DNA of 64,000 nt. It comes from Limnephilus marmoratus (lineage: Eukaryota > Arthropoda > Insecta > Trichoptera > Limnephilidae). The stretch lies in contig OU862908.1 in assembly GCA_917880885.1 (NCBI GenBank), positions 52,473,819 through 52,537,818 on the forward strand, in the 5' to 3' direction. This document shows positions 36,791-48,669 of this stretch, one piece after another (the stretch's first letter is position 1; each line of letters begins with the position of its first letter). The notes under the pieces were generated by a model. That model saw nothing but the letters and a program-made list of their open reading frames with translations. It was not told the origin of the DNA and ran no database searches. The position numbers and the translations under genes were made by a program.

Positions 36791-37711
36791 TAATATATAT
36801 TTTTGCAAATTAACAAAATACTAATACGATGATTAAAATTGAATAATAATAATGTAATTTTTGTTTCGAATTAATTTTCAATGCACATTTGTTTGAAAAT
36901 TAAAACTCTTCAAAACAAAAATGTCTAGAAATTGTTACATAGTTAATGCCCAAGAAATACAAAAAAATAATGATGTAAGCCTGGTATAGTAAGTAAAATA
37001 AAGCATAATATAGAAAAGCAAGTGTGTGCTTATACGCACACAATATTAATTACGTGTGTTATAGACCAATAAAACAAAATAATAAGAATGTAATTTACTC
37101 GTATTGAACAACATCCACAATAAATAAGCGATAAAAGTAATATTTTGGTACCCAGACCCCAGTTCCAAGACTGGTGTAGGATTCTTTAGTTCGAGATTTG
37201 TAATTTCTTAAAATTTCATAAAAATAATTATTATCTAAATGGCGTGTATCGTTTTGACGGCGCTAGCGTTTGAAATGTATGCTGTCATTCAAACCTAAAG
37301 CACGTGATTCCAAATTATACCCAACAACCAAAGGATCTATTCAGCTTCTTCAAGTGGTTTACTTTGTTGTAACACCTTTCCTCCTGGATTCAAATATTCT
37401 TTAACTGCTAATAAAAACCTAGGTACCTAATATATGAAATTTATTTTTTCATTTTATTAAAAATCAGGTTTTTATTTTTTAATTTAAGCACCTGTATCGT
37501 ATTTAAACATTCTGAAAATTTCATTTAAATCTTTTAATTTTATTTTTCGCTCATATTTGTATAGGTATTTATATTATACAAATAAAAGTATTCCGAAAAA
37601 AAAAGACTATTTTTTAATGTTTTAAGTTGGAAAGCTGAAACATCAAAATTAAAAAAAAAACATTTATCGTGCGTAGTAGCATTTAAATAAATTATTGATG
37701 AATGTTTTAGT
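36791..37711. other. AT-rich spacer
   Basis: I see no gene or named repeat. Confidence 0.35.
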
Positions 37712-38069
37712 AATAAACAAAAATTTTAACAAAACAAAAAAACGACTTAAAAAAATGCACTAAAAAGTAAAAAAATAATTTCGTATTCTTCTACAACTTT
37801 ATAATCAACTTACCTTTTCTACTCATCAATATGTATGTACGATTGTTATTTTTGGAGTCGGTGTTGGCGGGAGAGGAGCTGTCAAGTGAACACGCCGGGC
37901 CGCGGGCACCTTGGTTGACACCGACTCCAAAAATAACAATCGTACCTACATATTGATGAGTAGAAAAGGTAAGTTGATTATAAAGTTGTAGAAGAATACG
38001 AAATTATTTTTTTTTTTTTAGTGCATTTTTTTAAGTCGTTTTTTTGTTTTGTTAAAATTTTTGTTTATT
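37712..38069. repeat. Long near-perfect palindrome
   Basis: Two arms of about 153 bp (37712-37864 and 37917-38069) are almost exact reverse complements. They surround a 52-bp GC-rich centre (GGGAGAGGAGCTGTC to CCGGGCCGCGGGCACC). The arms contain AAGTCGTTTTTTTGTTTTG and AAAAATAACAATCGTAC words. It could be a fold-back transposon or an inverted duplication. The mechanism is unresolved. Confidence 0.9.
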
Positions 38070-38540
38070 TTTTGATTTTTAGTGAATCTGAAGTACACTA
38101 ACTAATTCGATTAAGATTCGGTCGAGTATCGTAAATTTGTTCTTCAGAATTGGAGAGTTCCGTTACTTTGTCATGGATTCCATAATCAGAACCTAACCAA
38201 ACTCTCATCAAACTACCATTGAAGTACATCCTTTCCAATAAAAAAAGAATCATCGAAATCGGTTGGCATGATATTGAGTTATTCGTCCATTTGTCGCGCA
38301 CATACTTGATGCAAATTTAAGACTTATATGATTTTCTCATGGATGCCATTGTCAGAACTGGACCAAATTAAAATGGGACCACACGGGAAACACCAGCTTT
38401 CAAATAAAAAAAGAATCATCAATATCGGTTCATCCAGTCGAAAGTTCTGAGGTAACAAACATAAAAAAAAAATAAAAAAATAAAAAAAAAATACAGTCGA
38501 ATTGAGAACCTCCTCCTTTTCGAAGTCGTTTAAAAAGAGC
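38070..38540 (-). repeat. Dispersed-repeat unit next to the palindrome
   Basis: Two related halves each contain AAAAAAAGAATCATC plus an AATCGGTT- or TATCGGTT-type word (about 38235-38265 and 38405-38432) and a matching TGGATKCCAT-type word upstream. So it has an internal duplication of about 180 bp. It resembles a common insect repeat ending GAGGAGGTTCTCAATTCGAC on the minus strand, from memory only. Confidence 0.5.
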
Positions 38541-38910
38541 ATTGGTGTTAGTAATACTTGTTAGAGATACTTTTTAAAAAATATATTGAAAAAGGTTTCC
38601 ATTGATTTTCTTTAAGTTTTAGGATCCCACAACGTAATAACTAGAAGTAGGGATCTATTTCGGTGCCAAATTTTTTTAACTATTATAGGTATTCCTCTTT
38701 TCCAGAATACTAATGGAGGGAATTACTTATACCGAGTCAGTGGACATTTTCAATTACGTATATCACTAAACAAATACAAAGTGTCGTTAATGAGGTTTTC
38801 AGTTATGTATAATAATTTACTATGTACAAGTAGTAACTATGTATAATAACTATGTATAATGATAATTACTATTAATTTAAAAAAAACATTAAAAGAGCGT
38901 TAATAAATAT

Positions 38911-39121
38911 GGATGGGTTGCTTCAAAAAAATTGATAAATTCATCAAATATTTTAAGTAAATTTTCACGTTCTGTGTAAGATCTATTCAAGTTCTGTGAT
39001 AATTTCAGTTTAATGCAGCAGCTGGCCTATAACGATATTATTTGAATAGGAACTCCACAGAACGTGAAAATTTACATAAAATATTTGATGAATTCATCAA
39101 ATTTTTTTAAACAACCCATCC
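38911..39121. mobile_element. Short TIR element, copy 1
   Basis: Inverted arms of about 85 bp: GGATGGGTTG...ATTTTAAGTAAATTTTCACG on the left, and the complement ending in CAACCCATCC on the right. The same family lies at 53.6 kb with TTA on both sides. Here the flanks (TAT and TAA) do not match exactly. Non-coding MITE. Confidence 0.8.
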
Positions 39122-40164
39122 TAAGTAAATAATGAAGCACTTCTCGTTTTTTTACTAAGCTAATAACGCTTGTCACGTTATCTGCTATACATAATCAAAT
39201 AGATATTTTTAAATGTAAATAGTCTTAACGTAATATTTCCGATCTATAGTCCTATTACTACTATAATGATTCTGGCATAAGCCTAGTTCGTTAGTTGCCA
39301 GAATGTAAAAATCCACGTAACATTTACAAAACAGGCTATGAAAAAGAAAACTTTATAATTTCATGTAGGTTTATATAGTATTCGCAAATGAGATGTAATT
39401 ATAAAAAAACCCTTTATCGGCTTCATTTATAACTTATCGTAAGTTATATAAATATGCCGGAATAAAAAACATTTATCCGTTTTCAAAGGTGTTGCAAGGC
39501 TCTAGGCTTCAGGCTCCGGGGTATGGAAGCCGCCTACTGAAGCAGCCTTTACCGATTTTTTATTATAATTGCACTTCTCCGTCATTCTTCACGTCAGTCT
39601 CGGAAATCTAACATCCTTTTGACATCTGTAATATACCAAAATTATATGATTCCTAGATCCTGCCTGCGTTGTGGTCAGTCCCCAACTTATTTTTTCTACA
39701 GAAATACGTTTTAAATGCTATATTGCCGTTGAATCAGAGGAGTCAGATGATTTATGAGCAAAATGAATATTCTCCTGACCGCATTGTATAATTCGCATTT
39801 CGTTTTTGTAATATTTCCGGGCCAATATCTAACGTATAATTCGTAAGATAGTGGGAGAAAATGGTAAAAACGTTGTTTGTATGGTGTTATTTTTGCGTAA
39901 TGTTTTATGGAAAATTCTTTGTCGAAGTACAAGAAGAACAAACAGAAGACCAGTCATTGGAAATGTCAAATACTGTTTACATGCAAATCAATTAAGCATA
40001 GCACAATACTTCAGTAAATTTTTTTGTTTTCTTATTATTTGTTTACTATATTATTTTGGTTGTGCGCACGTAACATTTCAGTTATGTACACACACACACT
40101 ACGTAACAACCTGGAATACAAAAGTAAATAATTGTTAAAAAAACAAGTAGATGATTCATATTTT
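39122..40164. other. Spacer
   Basis: Includes a moderately GC-richer patch near 39480-39680 that is not repeated elsewhere. No gene was recognised; the short open frames have no family resemblance. Confidence 0.35.
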
Positions 40165-40790
40165 CAAAAAATTGAAAATTATTTATTTTATTTTATTTAT
40201 TAATTTTCGCGAAATCGACAGTTTACATTTATTTCAGTTTGTACATAGTATTAAATAGCCAAAATAAAACCAATTATGGATTTCCTCCTTGTGACTTTAC
40301 TTCTACTGAGACAGCATAATAAGAATAAGTAAATTTATTTTATAAAAACGGAATATGAATCCAAAATTATATAAAACAAAAAAATATATATGTATATACT
40401 TAAAACTATTTTTTTTTTATATAAAATGCAAAATTACAAAACAAAAAATCAATCAATACATTGGTAGCCACGGAGAGACGTTGTACATATAAATCAAATC
40501 ATAACAGAAATAAATACAATTAAAACATAACATTATTCAAGAACCATCAGAGAAATACTCTTTTATGGACCTCTTGTATTCAGTAAGTTCGCAATTGAAA
40601 ATGTCCACATTGGATAATACGCTATTATAACTATTGTATAGTCTGTTCAGGCAAGAATTCTGCTTAAAGTTTGTCTTGCATTGATCCACCCTGAACAGGA
40701 CAGAAGAGCGTGTTGAACTGCAGGTACATTGAATTGAATTTTATAGCAACTCTGGGCATTTATTTAGCATCATATGCCTTATTAAAATGG
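40165..40790 (-). pseudogene. Jockey-like LINE, ORF2 end plus 3' UTR
   Basis: The minus strand from about 40740 to a TGA at 40537-40539 reads STRSSVLFRVDQCKTNFKQN, then SCLNRLYNSYNSVLSNVDIF and NCELTEYKRSIKEYFSDGS. That is the end of a Jockey-type reverse-transcriptase protein (TR...LF.V.....TNF..NS...R....YN). A frameshift near 40735 separates it from another conserved bit, YKIQFNVPAV. To its left an AT-rich 3' UTR ends in a TTTATTTTATTTTATTTATT tail (complement). It is dead and 5'-truncated, and is not caught by start-to-stop ORF calling. Confidence 0.75.
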
Positions 40791-40894
40791 TTGTCGGTGT
40801 AATGGTTAGCTTAATTGCCTTCCATGATGTTGAGTTGCCTTCCACGAGGTTCAGTTCTCGACCGCGGAATTTTTTTGAAGTGGAAATTTCTTTG

Positions 40895-41280
40895 AAACTC
40901 GATGAAACGAAAAAGCGACACTAAAAAGACACAAACACATACTTCTAAAGGATTTAGCCTGCGCGATGCGAATGAGATAGAATAATTGGTCTTCTCTTTG
41001 TGCGATGATTTGTCTCCACTCTTGTCTACTTTAGTTTTCTGAAGGTTTCACTTCTACCACGTGTGAACTGCACACATTTTTTTGACGTGAAAACTTCTTC
41101 AGAACCGTTGTGATTTGAAACTCGATGAAACGAAAAAGCAACACTAAAAAGAGAAAACACCGACATCTTTTAGGATTTAGACTGCGAGAGAATGACGTAG
41201 CCTCCCCATTCTTAACTAATTTAGTTTTCTGAAGGTTTCACTCCTACCGTCTGTGAGCGGCACACATTTGGAAAAAAAAA
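40895..41280. repeat. Tandem duplication of about 200 bp
   Basis: Two copies share ACTCGATGAAACGAAAAAGC, then TAGTTTTCTGAAGGTTTCAC and a CTACC-GTGTGA-CACACATTT end. A more diverged inverted relative lies at about 47590-47740. Confidence 0.85.
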
Positions 41281-42224
41281 TTAGAACCTTTAAATTTTTA
41301 TAATTGATTTTAATTTTTATTTTGAAAAAAAACAATTTAGTCACCACAATTTAGTGAAAAAATTACATTTACACGAGTTTTCATTTTCCCTTCGAATTTC
41401 TTTAGTTCTTTGATTCAAACTCTCCACTATCCATGTTAGTCTCCTTTTACATGCATTTTTCTGTACAAAAGGTTTGAACCTTCCCAATAACAATAAATTG
41501 TTTACGTTTAATCATATGATAATAAGATTTGCAGTCTATTACAAAGTAGCGCGTGAGCAACATTGCAAAGCTTTCTATACAAAAACACCTTTTAAATGTT
41601 ATTAACAACAAAGGCCGAAAGCATATCCCACCAAGTGTCCGCCAATAGCCGCTGTAACAATAAAGCATCAGATTATGATTGACAGATCGGTAAGTGGTGC
41701 AGGCTTGACTGACAGTTACCGTAAATAGTTAACTTCTTTGACGGTTTAAGCTTCATAAGGCTTCGCCGCCTGAACCTCCTCCGTGGGCTGGGACTGTCAC
41801 GTTTTATCTTAGGTAAGCAGTACTTACCGAAGCTTTTTTGTTTAGCATTAAAATTTATTTTTTGACTACCTACTTTCGAAATTTGGCTGAGAGCCAAAGC
41901 TGAGGCCTTGAACATAATATGATTTTGAATAGATTATAGTACGTATTTTGAACCTTCGACATTGAGTTTTATACAAAAAATTGCCAATATTCTCCTCTAG
42001 CGATCAAGAAAACATAATTTAGTTTTTTTGTAACTTATTATTACATTCAATTAAATATTTCAGTCGTCGGATAAACACATTCATATGATCGTTTAGCCTC
42101 ATCGAAAGGTCATGTTGAAAAAGCGCTATGTCCCGTACTGCAACGTACAGACTTTAAAATTTTTGAATTACTTAAAAAAATTGGCTGTAAGTTCGAGTAG
42201 GTACCTATAAAGAAACATAAATTT
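41281..42224. other. Spacer
   Basis: A slightly GC-richer bit lies near 41695-41830. I see no gene or named repeat. Confidence 0.35.
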
Positions 42225-42775
42225 TAAATCAGTTTCAAAAAGTAGATGAAAACAAACGATAAAGACACGTAAATATTATATGAGTTTCAAAGAGAAGAGT
42301 AGATGAACACACAAAAGAAATATAATATTAAATGCGTTTCAAAAAGTAGGTGAAGACAGACCATAAAGAAACATGAGTTTCAAAAAGTAGGGTACCCACG
42401 ATACAGAAACATAAATATTAAATAAGTTTAAAAAGTAGATGACGACACACAACAAAGAGACATAAATATAACATACGTTATAAAAAGTAGATGAAGGCAG
42501 ACGATAAATAAACATGAGTTTCAAAAAGTAGAGTACCCACGATACAGAAACATAAATATTAAAGGCGTTTCAAAAGTAGATGAAGACATACTCGTACGAT
42601 AATGAAACACAAATATTAAATGCTTTACAAATAGTAGATAAACAAACATAAATATTAAATGCGTTTCAAAAGTAGATGAAGACATACGATAAGGAAACAT
42701 AAATATGAATGCGTTTCAAAAAGTAGATGAAGACACACGATAAAGAATAAATGAGTTTCAGAAAGTAGACAAATG
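42225..42775. repeat. Tandem array of 40-57 bp units
   Basis: About twelve head-to-tail units begin GTTTCAAAAAGTAGATGAAG and end ACATAAATATTAAATGC or, in shorter units, AACATGA. Long and short variants alternate in places (the GGTACCCACGATACAG units), hinting at a higher-order repeat. Confidence 0.9.
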
Positions 42776-44434
42776 ACCCAAAATTTAACGATATCAGAAT
42801 AAGAACGGTAAGGATAACAATACGAATCGTTTCAACACTTAATCAGGGCCACCGATTTCACCCGATGACAAATACAAATTTGTGAATACTTTGGTGATAA
42901 GGTATATTTTGCTTTATTTGGATTTAATATTCTTACATTTTTATCAAAGCAGATAAATGTCTGAAAAAGATGAGTCTTTTATATATATTTTATTGGTTCA
43001 TTCAATTCCAATTGGTACTGCAGATTTGTGGTTACTGGTTATTAATTCGAACTAGTGATGGTAAAAATAAATATTTTATTTTATTGCGGTAAGTAGGTAC
43101 CTTCATCAAATCGTCATCCTCGGTTTGCGGTGTATAATTAAGTTTGCATCCCATTCCTACCTGGAAAATTACCTTCACGTAAAAAATGGTCGAATTGTTT
43201 CAAAGAAAATCGTTTGTTACGAGTATATCCGATCATTTTGGTCGGAATCAATCAATATGTTATCCATTGCGACCTGGAGTAAGTAAATTGGTGTATCCTG
43301 TGTTTTATTACCACAAATAACCACAATTGAATGCCAGATTTGTGGTCGATACCGTAAAACGGCGGATGCCAAATGAAACTTGTGGTTATTTGAAGGAAAA
43401 TCATAGATGCAATTATTGTTACCTGCGACAGTTCCTGGCTCAAAACTCTTGATTTATCATTACGAAATAAGTATGATATTACGGATAATATTGCGAGGGT
43501 GATATTTCAAGTATAACTTCACTTCAAAAAATATTCTCGCGTCTAAATTTAGATTTGGTAAGCATTTGTAGGTTACATGGCGGGTTTTATAATAATGGAA
43601 TATTTTATTAAAGTAAAACGTAAGCAATTAAACGATTTTTAACCTACATGCAAAGGTTTATATTTAAGAGGTTCTTTTGAATGACCTATAGTAGTCGTGT
43701 TACTTTCCTATAAGATTCAGCTTAGATTTATTAGGGAAAGTGACTTTTTATTAAAATTCTGTTTTCAATAAGTTTCCAAATAAATATATTAGGGCGTTAA
43801 AATAATTTCACACCTTCACATTCATCACAAGTATCCCAGATTGCAATTTATTTGGAGACCCTTAAACAGTGTTTCTCAATCTTATTTGTGCTGTTTTGTG
43901 TCACACTTTGTTTCAAAAATCTCCATGCCAACCCTCCTAAAGCTAAAAATAAATTCAGCACTAACGGGAAAAGCTCCGCAGGCAATTTTTTTTTTCTATC
44001 AGAGTGACAAAATCTCTTTAAAGTCAAAGTAGCATGTTTGCAAGGGTAAGCTCACCCCGGGTATCATTATTTACGAATATTATATAATAATACAAGCCCA
44101 CTAGAACACGAATTAACTATAACCGTGTTGACATTTGCACAAGTGTTGTCATTTTTTTAACGAGAAATTCAGGGTTGCGTTACCAATTTTTTTCGACAAA
44201 TGCGATTTGTCGACAAAAAAATGAAATGTGACTTTTTTATGGATTGAAACAACTATGAAGAGAGATAATCAAATGAATAAACTTTTTCATAATTTGAAAA
44301 AAATGTTAACATTTTCTTATTGCTTCTTTTTCATTATTATCATCCTAATTTTCTTATTGCCCCCAAAACCAAAACTCAAAACCTTCAAATTAGGAGGTGT
44401 GCGCCCGGTGTTGAGAAATACTGCCGTAACACAA
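42776..44434. other. AT-rich spacer
   Basis: I see no gene or named repeat. TTGTGGTTA-type words recur near 43030, 43315 and 43380, possibly by chance. Confidence 0.35.
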
Positions 44435-45265
44435 TACTTCAATTTGGGAGGAGGGTATGGGTACCGCTGCCCAGGGAACCCACACCTCTGCTATAGGTCA
44501 TCCCTGGTGATTTGCTACGTTTGATGTCTTTGCAGGAGCGCCCGGGTTCATGGGGTGAGGTTTGTCCGGTGGATACATCTACCCATCGAGAGAAACTGGT
44601 TGAGGGAGATCTTTTTATCTCTCCAGCAGGACTCTCTAGCAGGGCCATATTATCCATATGGCGGTGTAGGCAACTGCCTAGGGGTCCCGCATCGGCTAGG
44701 GGCTCCCGCGCCCTGTAAAAAAATGACTTGCTTCAATGGTTTGACTTGGGTGCTGTAGTTTTGATCGGCTTAGGAAAGATGTAGCTAGGTAGGTAAACAC
44801 TGGTTAAAATATTATGGAGTAATTAATTCTTCAGACATAGGGTAATACACAGAGATCTCAAGGAAAATCTAAACATCGTCAATATTGATCCAAATCTGAA
44901 AGCATTATAAATGCACACTTATTGCTATATGCAGTGCCGTATTATCCGTAACGCAGTGTAGGCACCTGCCTAGGGGCCCCGCATCGGCTAAAGAGTAAAG
45001 GGGCCCCGAGAAGTGCATTGCCTAGGGCCCCGACATGTTTAATCCGGCCCTGCTTACTTACACAGTAGTGGGAGAGATAGATTCATATATCCGTCACTCC
45101 TGGAGACACTGATCCTCAGATTCCTACCCCTTCGATTCCGTTTTTGTTCCCATAACTTCATCTCCTTCCTTTCCTCAAAATACCCTACACAGAGCATCTC
45201 CAAAGATTGAATAGTCCCTGAGGGGAATTATTTTCCTCAGGACCTCTTGTGTGGAGCTAATGTGC
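44435..45265 (+). mobile_element. A-element interrupted by GGCCC-type MITEs
   Basis: The 5' part (44435-44638, GGGTATGGGTACCGCTGCCC) and the 3' part (about 45055-45265, ending in the CTGAGGGGAATTATTTTCCTC hairpin, then CTTGTGTGGAGCTAATG) belong to one A-element. Between them lie a truncated MITE (44639-44715), a complete MITE (44932-45052) and about 215 bp of AT-rich DNA. Confidence 0.75.
44932..45052. mobile_element. 121-bp hAT-like MITE
   Basis: Ends CAGTGCCGTATTATCC and (complement) CAGGGCCGGATTAAACATG form terminal inverted repeats of hAT style. The interior is rich in AGGGGCCCCG words. The flanking 8-mers do not match, so the target duplication is lost or the copy is rearranged. The same unit forms the array at 54.6-55.4 kb. 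Confidence 0.75.
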
Positions 45266-45339
45266 ATAAAAAAATACCTACAAATAAAATCATGCGAAAT
45301 TCACAATTGAATACAAGCCCACAATGATTTGAGCTAGTT

Positions 45340-45535
45340 GATATGTCAGTGGCTGAGTTGGCATCGCTATTGAGTCCCACCCAGGCGTCGCGTGTTCGAT
45401 TCCCTGTTGGCTAAGTCCTCCATCAGGATACTAGCAATATTTAACGTTTACTGTGGTGGCAGTAGGAGATTTTCAAATAGGTTATTCGTAACCCGGATAT
45501 GTTTGTATTTCTTTTAAAAAAATATATATATAAAT
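45340..45535 (+). mobile_element. Second tRNA-headed SINE, copy 1
   Basis: The head reads GTCAGTGGCTGAGTTGGC (A-box region) and CGCGTGTTCGATTCCC (B box). A body follows with GGTGGCAGTAGGAGATTTTC and GTTATTCGTAACCCGG and an A-rich tail. Distinct from SINE-B. Confidence 0.75.
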
Positions 45536-45893
45536 GCTAGTAACAAAATAATACATCTAAGAAGGAAATTCGACGAGCAGAAATAATATTGGAGTACCTT
45601 CCTAAGAATGTGTTTCAGACTAAAGAACGTTATTTGGAATCTAGGCACATCTTCTTTCTTTTACACATAGAACTCATTATTTCTAAGTGAAAATTATTTT
45701 AATAACTAAAAATTACATAATATATTAAATATTATCCGACTATCGGCCATTAAATTAAGCATAAACTGCCAGCACTTAGTTTATAAAATTAACTTAATCA
45801 TTTATAGTAAAACAACACTTTATTGTAATATTATAATAATTATGTAGATATTAAACGTGTAAAACTCATTACACAATAATGATATTATAACCT
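45536..45893. other. AT-rich spacer
   Basis: I see no gene or named repeat. Confidence 0.35.
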
Positions 45894-45901
45894 CACGCAG
45901 G

Positions 45902-46305
45902 GACTCCAGATACTAATATCTACAGCCTGTATGTCGGACGAATATCTACAGCTCATATGTTGAACTAATATCTACGAACTTCAGTGTGTTGACTAATATC
46001 TACAGAGCGTAGGTTGGACTAATCAGCTAAATGTGTCCAATAGTCCGATATTAGGGATTTTTACATACATACTTACATAAATTAAGTTTTTAAACTGCAT
46101 ACGCAATATTACGTTATTCCAATATGCTATACATAATTGCAAATCCAACCTCTGCCAGTGCTGTAGATATTCGTCAACACTTTGGTTCTCATAGATATTA
46201 ATCAACAGTTTGAGCTGTAGATATTCGTCAACACTTTCATTCTCATAGATATTAGTTCGTTTTTTTTAGTTTTTGGAATTCCTGTAGATATTAGTAGACG
46301 CCTCC
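45902..46305. mobile_element. hAT-like MITE with subterminal repeats, copy 1
   Basis: The 404-bp element runs from GACTCCAGATACTAATATC to TTAGTAGACGCCTCC and is flanked by perfect 8-bp duplications CACGCAGG (45894-45901 and 46306-46313). The left third carries four copies of a TAATATCTACAG-type motif and the right third five in inverted orientation. The centre is unique and non-coding. An 8-bp duplication is typical of hAT and P superfamilies. A second copy lies inverted at 56.1 kb. Confidence 0.9.
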
Positions 46306-46313
46306 CACGCAGG

Positions 46314-46842
46314 TACCTAGGTTCGCACTTACACAGATTATTTTCTCCAAGCTACAAGTAATGCTGGTAGTATAGTAATGCTGAGATTAAAACTAAAATT
46401 AGTTTGGCGGAATGAATGAATGAATTTGCTTATTAGATGTATGTTAACGTGCAAATCATTGTTCCAAAATGCATAAACATTACAATAAATACAAAGCAAA
46501 ATAATAATTAGCAAGATAGTTCAACCCACGTTGTTTCAACATTGTGTTCTAAATTTTGTATTTATTTTTTATTATTTATTAGGCGCCAATTCACCGAAAA
46601 GGAGTCTGATTAATTAACTCTTAAGGCCCGTTCACACGGCGGTGGTTCAGCCTCAACAATATTATTATTACCTTCAGTTCTCACCGGGTTATTACCGCCC
46701 ACTTAGTTTGTAAACGGACCATTATCTTTTAACACATTAGGTACAGATCGTTCATGTATTTTATATTGAATTAATGACGTTGTTGAACGATTATATGTTA
46801 GTTAATTAAATTAGGTCGGATCCAACCTTCTCTTTTTTCAAA
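46314..46842. other. Spacer
   Basis: Contains a (GAAT)n microsatellite near 46410-46425 and a small GC-richer stretch near 46620-46720. No gene. Confidence 0.35.
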
Positions 46843-47202
46843 TGCGAATACCACACAAGAGTCCCAACTGCTGCAACGGGGATGCCATAATCTAACTGGA
46901 GCCAGTGAGATTATGGCATCCTCAATTGGGGTATGTTGTGAAGCTGAAGGCTGTGGGGAGGGGGAGGAGATGGGGAATAGGAAGGTAGGAAAGTACCTGG
47001 CTATTTAGATCTCGTCACCAAACATGGCTAAAGCCATTTCAAGCCACTTTTCTTTTCTAAACCGTGGTGTTACACCAGGACGATACTGAGATTATGTTGT
47101 GCAAAAATACTACACATTATGTTCAATTAATTAATTGGGATTTGAACCCACGACCTTCGGATTGCTAGACGCGAGCCTTACCCCTCGACCACGGAGGCCG
47201 TA
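46843..47202 (-). mobile_element. SINE-B copy with internal rearrangement
   Basis: The body end GCGAATACCACACAAGAGTC is at left and the tRNA-like head at right (complement of GGCCTCCGTGGTCGAGGGG, with B-box complement GGGATTTGAACCCACGACC). An extra piece near 46878-46905 duplicates GGGGATGCCATAATC in inverted sense. Confidence 0.8.
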
Positions 47203-47589
47203 TGAGTAGTGACTAACTATGGACTGATATGAATGAAAATCGTGGATTTCTATACTCCCCAGACAGTTTCTCTTTCAATATCTTTGTATTTGAAATAATA
47301 ATTTTAAGATGTTAAATCTGCAATATTTACCTGCACCCATTTTAATACGTTTTTCATTTTAAAACATTTTTACCGTAATAAAGAAAAGTTTTTGGAATTG
47401 CACATATTTTTCACTCTTTCAGTAATATATTTTAGTGTTTTCACTTTATTTAATTTTTTTTTAAATAATCATGTTTTTCTTAATTTTGTATAAATCTGTT
47501 TTAATAATATTTAGTTATTGAGTTATTTATTTTGACCAGCTTACTCCCCAAGTCAAGCGTGCGTAAAGAAGTTTTACTTAAAAAAAAAA

Positions 47590-47740
47590 TCTAGTGAAGT
47601 TTACACGTGGTAGAAGTGAAGCCTTCACCACGCAATCTCAACCAATTGGAGCCTTGAGAAGTTAGCTCATAATCTGAGCGGCCAATTCGGTAAGGTTTCG
47701 TTCTATCTCATTCTCTCGCATGCTAAATCTTAGAGATTTT
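47590..47740 (-). repeat. Relative of the 41-kb tandem repeat
   Basis: Complementary to parts of the repeat at 40.9-41.3 kb: ACACGTGGTAGAAGTGAAGC and CTCTCGCATGCTAAATC. Moderately diverged. Confidence 0.5.
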
Positions 47741-47744
47741 TTTT

Positions 47745-47965
47745 TATTGTTTTTTTTTAAAGAAAGACAAACATTCCCGGGTTACGAATAACCCAACAAT
47801 GTTTGAAAATCTTCTACTACCACCACAGAAAGCCGAAAATGTTGCTTGTGTTGTGATGGAGGACTTGGATGGGAGCCAGCCGAGGAATCGAACACGCGAC
47901 GTTCGGGTGGGACCCAAGCGCTATGTCCACTCAACCACTGACCGGTATATGTTTGTCTTTTCTCA
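47745..47965 (-). mobile_element. Second tRNA-headed SINE, copy 2
   Basis: On the minus strand: ACCGGTCAGTGGTTGAGTGG (A-box region), then CGCGTGTTCGATTCCTCGG (B box) and a body ending GGTTATTCGTAACCCGGG. Same family as 45.3 kb. The 78-codon plus-strand frame is a by-product. Confidence 0.8.
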
Positions 47966-48665
47966 GCTTCAATTCAATACATCCAATAAAAACATTATAA
48001 AATTAACACTGCACATCACTAAACACAAATTATGAACCACAAGTTAACTAACTCTGCAACCAAAACATCAAAGTAAGCTTCCTTCCAATAATCTTTGCCA
48101 CAATCACCATCTTTTACATGAAACGTCTAATTAAGAGCCTAGCAGTCCTTCAAGTATTTTCAAATTTGGTGAAATTAGTTTGCTGTTTCGTCGTAATGTC
48201 GCCCATGTAGATTTCACATATTTTAACTTCGGTATTCTGTTTTAAAGTTGTACATAATTTCACAACGCTACTTGTAATCTAATTCCCCGATTTCCTCCTC
48301 CCGTCAAGCTCTAAGGCGTCGACTTTACCATGAAACTCGTATGTAATTTTGTTCAGCGACCATTTGGTGATATCAGGGGTATAAAAGCAGTTTTATTTAA
48401 AATTTTGCAGAAAGTGAAAAAAATGATAATTTTTCCAATGTAAATTATTACTTCTTCAACACAAATTCAAAGGTAAATTAAGGTTACTTTAATGAATCTA
48501 AAATTATTATTGTTATTAATATCATCGCAAAGAAAAAACCTCTTGTTGTCATTGTTTTATTTGAAAACGTAACAAAATTGATAATAACGGTTGATTAGAT
48601 GCACCAAGAATTTTTAATACTACAAAATGTGCATACCTATATTACGAGTATAATACAATATTATA
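47966..48665. other. Spacer
   Basis: AT-rich with a small GC-richer stretch near 48280-48330. No gene or named repeat. Confidence 0.35.
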
Positions 48666-48669
48666 TATT

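Noticed and set aside
36533..36808. Pro-rich minus frame and Gly-rich plus frame
   Set aside because: Both are translations of the G/A tract of Helitron 4.
40795..40885. tRNA-like stretch (TGTAATGGTTAGC, GGTTCAGTTCTCG)
   Set aside because: It resembles A and B boxes but has no acceptor stem and no repeat partner here. At most a SINE relic, not a tRNA gene.
42225..42775. CRISPR-like alternation of repeats and spacers
   Set aside because: The units vary throughout with no constant repeat and unique spacers. This is eukaryotic DNA, so it is a minisatellite.
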